Source of the DNA: an uncultured Bacteroides sp.
GTDB taxonomy: Bacteria; Bacteroidota; Bacteroidia; Bacteroidales; Bacteroidaceae
Direction of reading: 5' to 3'
Length of the DNA stretch: 64,000 bases
Assembly: GCF_900547205.1 (NCBI RefSeq)
Contig: NZ_URFY01000007.1
Coordinates: 62,001 to 126,000 of the forward strand
Each line of letters begins with the position of its first letter. Position 1 is the first letter of the stretch. Both the position numbers and the translations under genes were made by a program. Below, one piece after another: positions 63,277 through 64,000 of the stretch. The notes below the pieces were generated by a model. It had not been told where the DNA came from, did not search any database, and saw nothing but the letters and a program-made list of their open reading frames with translations.

Positions 63277-63831
63277 TTATTTCACCTGTTTCATCTTATA
63301 CGAACTACGCGCTTTTCCTTTCAGCATCGTGTTCAACTTTCCTTTTATCATCTGTTTCCGAAGCGGAGAAATATGATCGATGAACATCTTACCGTCCAGA
63401 TGATCAAACTCATGCTGCATCACTCTAGCCAAATAGCCTTCCACTACTTCTTCGTGTTCTACAAAATCCTCGTCCATATATTTCACGCGGATCTTATCTC
63501 CTCTTTTCACAGTCTCATGAACGCCAGGAAGACTGAGGCAGCCTTCTTCCATATTCACTTCTTCACCGCCTACTTCCAAGATATGGGGGTTAATATAAGC
63601 CTTATTAAAATCTTTAAATTCAGGATAGTCCTCCGAAAGCGGATCCAAAGTAATCGTAACAACACGAATGGGTAAACCAATCTGCGGAGCAGCCAAGCCT
63701 ACACCGTCAGCATTCACCATTGTTTCAAACATATTAGCAATTAGCTCTTTTAAATTCGGATAATCCGGAGTTATGTCCTCTGCCACCTTTCTCAACACAG
63801 GCTGGCCATATACATAAATAGGTAAAATCAT
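63277..63831 (-). CDS. def: Peptide deformylase
   Basis: A 184-residue metalloenzyme with the three PDF motifs: GVGLAAPQIG, EEGCLSLPG (Cys metal ligand) and QHEFDHLDG (two His ligands and Glu). It removes the formyl group from new proteins. Its ATG lies 39 bp after the ruvX stop, so it may be cotranscribed with ruvX and precede the TPR gene. Confidence 0.97.
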   Translation of the reverse strand: MILPIYVYGQPVLRKVAEDITPDYPNLKELIANMFETMVNADGVGLAAPQIGLPIRVVTITLDPLSEDYPEFKDFNKAYINPHILEVGGEEVNMEEGCLSLPGVHETVKRGDKIRVKYMDEDFVEHEEVVEGYLARVMQHEFDHLDGKMFIDHISPLRKQMIKGKLNTMLKGKARSSYKMKQVK

Positions 63832-63870
63832 ACTTTTATACTCTACTAAAAAATTAAATTATAATCTGTC

Positions 63871-64000
63871 TTATATATTAAAACGTTTACTCTCTAAATA
63901 AGTTTGCAAAATAATAGTAGCACTGATTTCATCCACTAGAGCTTTGTTCTGCCGATCTTTCTTTTTCAAGCCTGCCTCCAGCATCGTGCGATGTGCAAGT
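63871..64000 (-). CDS. ruvX: Holliday junction resolvase-like RuvX/YqgF, 3' end (partial)
   Basis: The last about 42 codons of a minus-strand gene that runs off the window. The frame reads HRTMLEAGLKKKDRQNKALV then DEISATIILQTYLES and ends SKRFNI. This matches the C-terminus of YqgF/RuvX, with its RxxK-VDxxAAxxILQxYL pattern. The protein is involved in pre-16S rRNA maturation. The operon order ruvX-def is usual in Bacteroides. Confidence 0.85.
   Translation of the reverse strand, partial: LAHRTMLEAGLKKKDRQNKALVDEISATIILQTYLESKRFNI

Overview
The window is a Bacteroides chromosome segment of about 43-45% GC. Three things point there: SusC/SusD outer-membrane pairs, promoters of the Bacteroidota sigma-ABfr type (TAnnTTTG at -7, sometimes TTTG about 20 bp upstream), and Bacteroidales-specific families (DUF4248, VirE-N/BT4734-like primase-helicase, a 6S-type RNA behind rplT). 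Gene content resembles the B. thetaiotaomicron/B. fragilis group. Presence of nanL-nanE-nanT fits species with the B. fragilis-type sialic acid pathway; the species itself cannot be fixed by eye.

Layout. (1) 1-3.6 kb: DUF4248 protein, a frameshifted small gene and a VirE-family ATPase, all rightward, a module often seen in Bacteroidales accessory DNA. (2) 3.7-7.5 kb: an ABC-F ATPase divergent from grpE-dnaJ; both start codons sit behind the same 27-bp A/T-rich leader, duplicated in inverted orientation. (3) 7.6-32.6 kb: a sialoglycan locus. A leftward operon from a promoter at 26.84 kb encodes a GH33 sialidase, a GH20 hexosaminidase, a small SGNH esterase, a three-domain SGNH/sialate O-acetylesterase/kelch-mutarotase fusion, a GH2 beta-mannosidase and two more GH20 enzymes. 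A terminator and new promoter then precede a SusC/SusD pair. To the right lie nanE, nanL and an MFS nanT with their own promoter and terminators, then a YhcH-family gene divergent from a ROK repressor-like gene. Together these could trim sialylated (O-acetylated) host glycans, import Neu5Ac and convert it to GlcNAc.

(4) 32.6-34.8 kb: tRNA-Thr(CGT), a UmuC-like polymerase and an SRAP peptidase. (5) 34.9-37.8 kb: an uncharacterised cassette of two lipoproteins and a secreted protein disrupted by two frameshifts, then two tiny ORFs. (6) 37.8-45.3 kb: paired DUF3857/transglutaminase-like proteins (one intact catalytic triad, one degenerate), gene debris and a 21-bp tandem array, a large membrane-anchored MORN-repeat protein and a NUC1-family endonuclease. 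(7) 45.3-51 kb: a second SusC/SusD pair without adjacent enzymes, its promoter bracketed by inverted copies of a palindrome. (8) 51-57.4 kb: mltG, iorA-iorB-paaK (aryl-pyruvate/aryl-acetyl-CoA metabolism), xpt, and a flavodoxin/ferredoxin protein. (9) 57.4-64 kb: 6S-like RNA, thrS-infC-rpmI-rplT, a TPR protein, def and the 3' end of ruvX.

The least explained signals are a dispersed repeat with an exact 22-bp period at three intergenic sites (3.6, 27.0, 45.35 kb), the lipoprotein cassette, the palindrome-bracketed susC promoter at 45.7-46.0 kb, and several homopolymer frameshifts. No CRISPR array, integrase, transposase or rRNA was seen.
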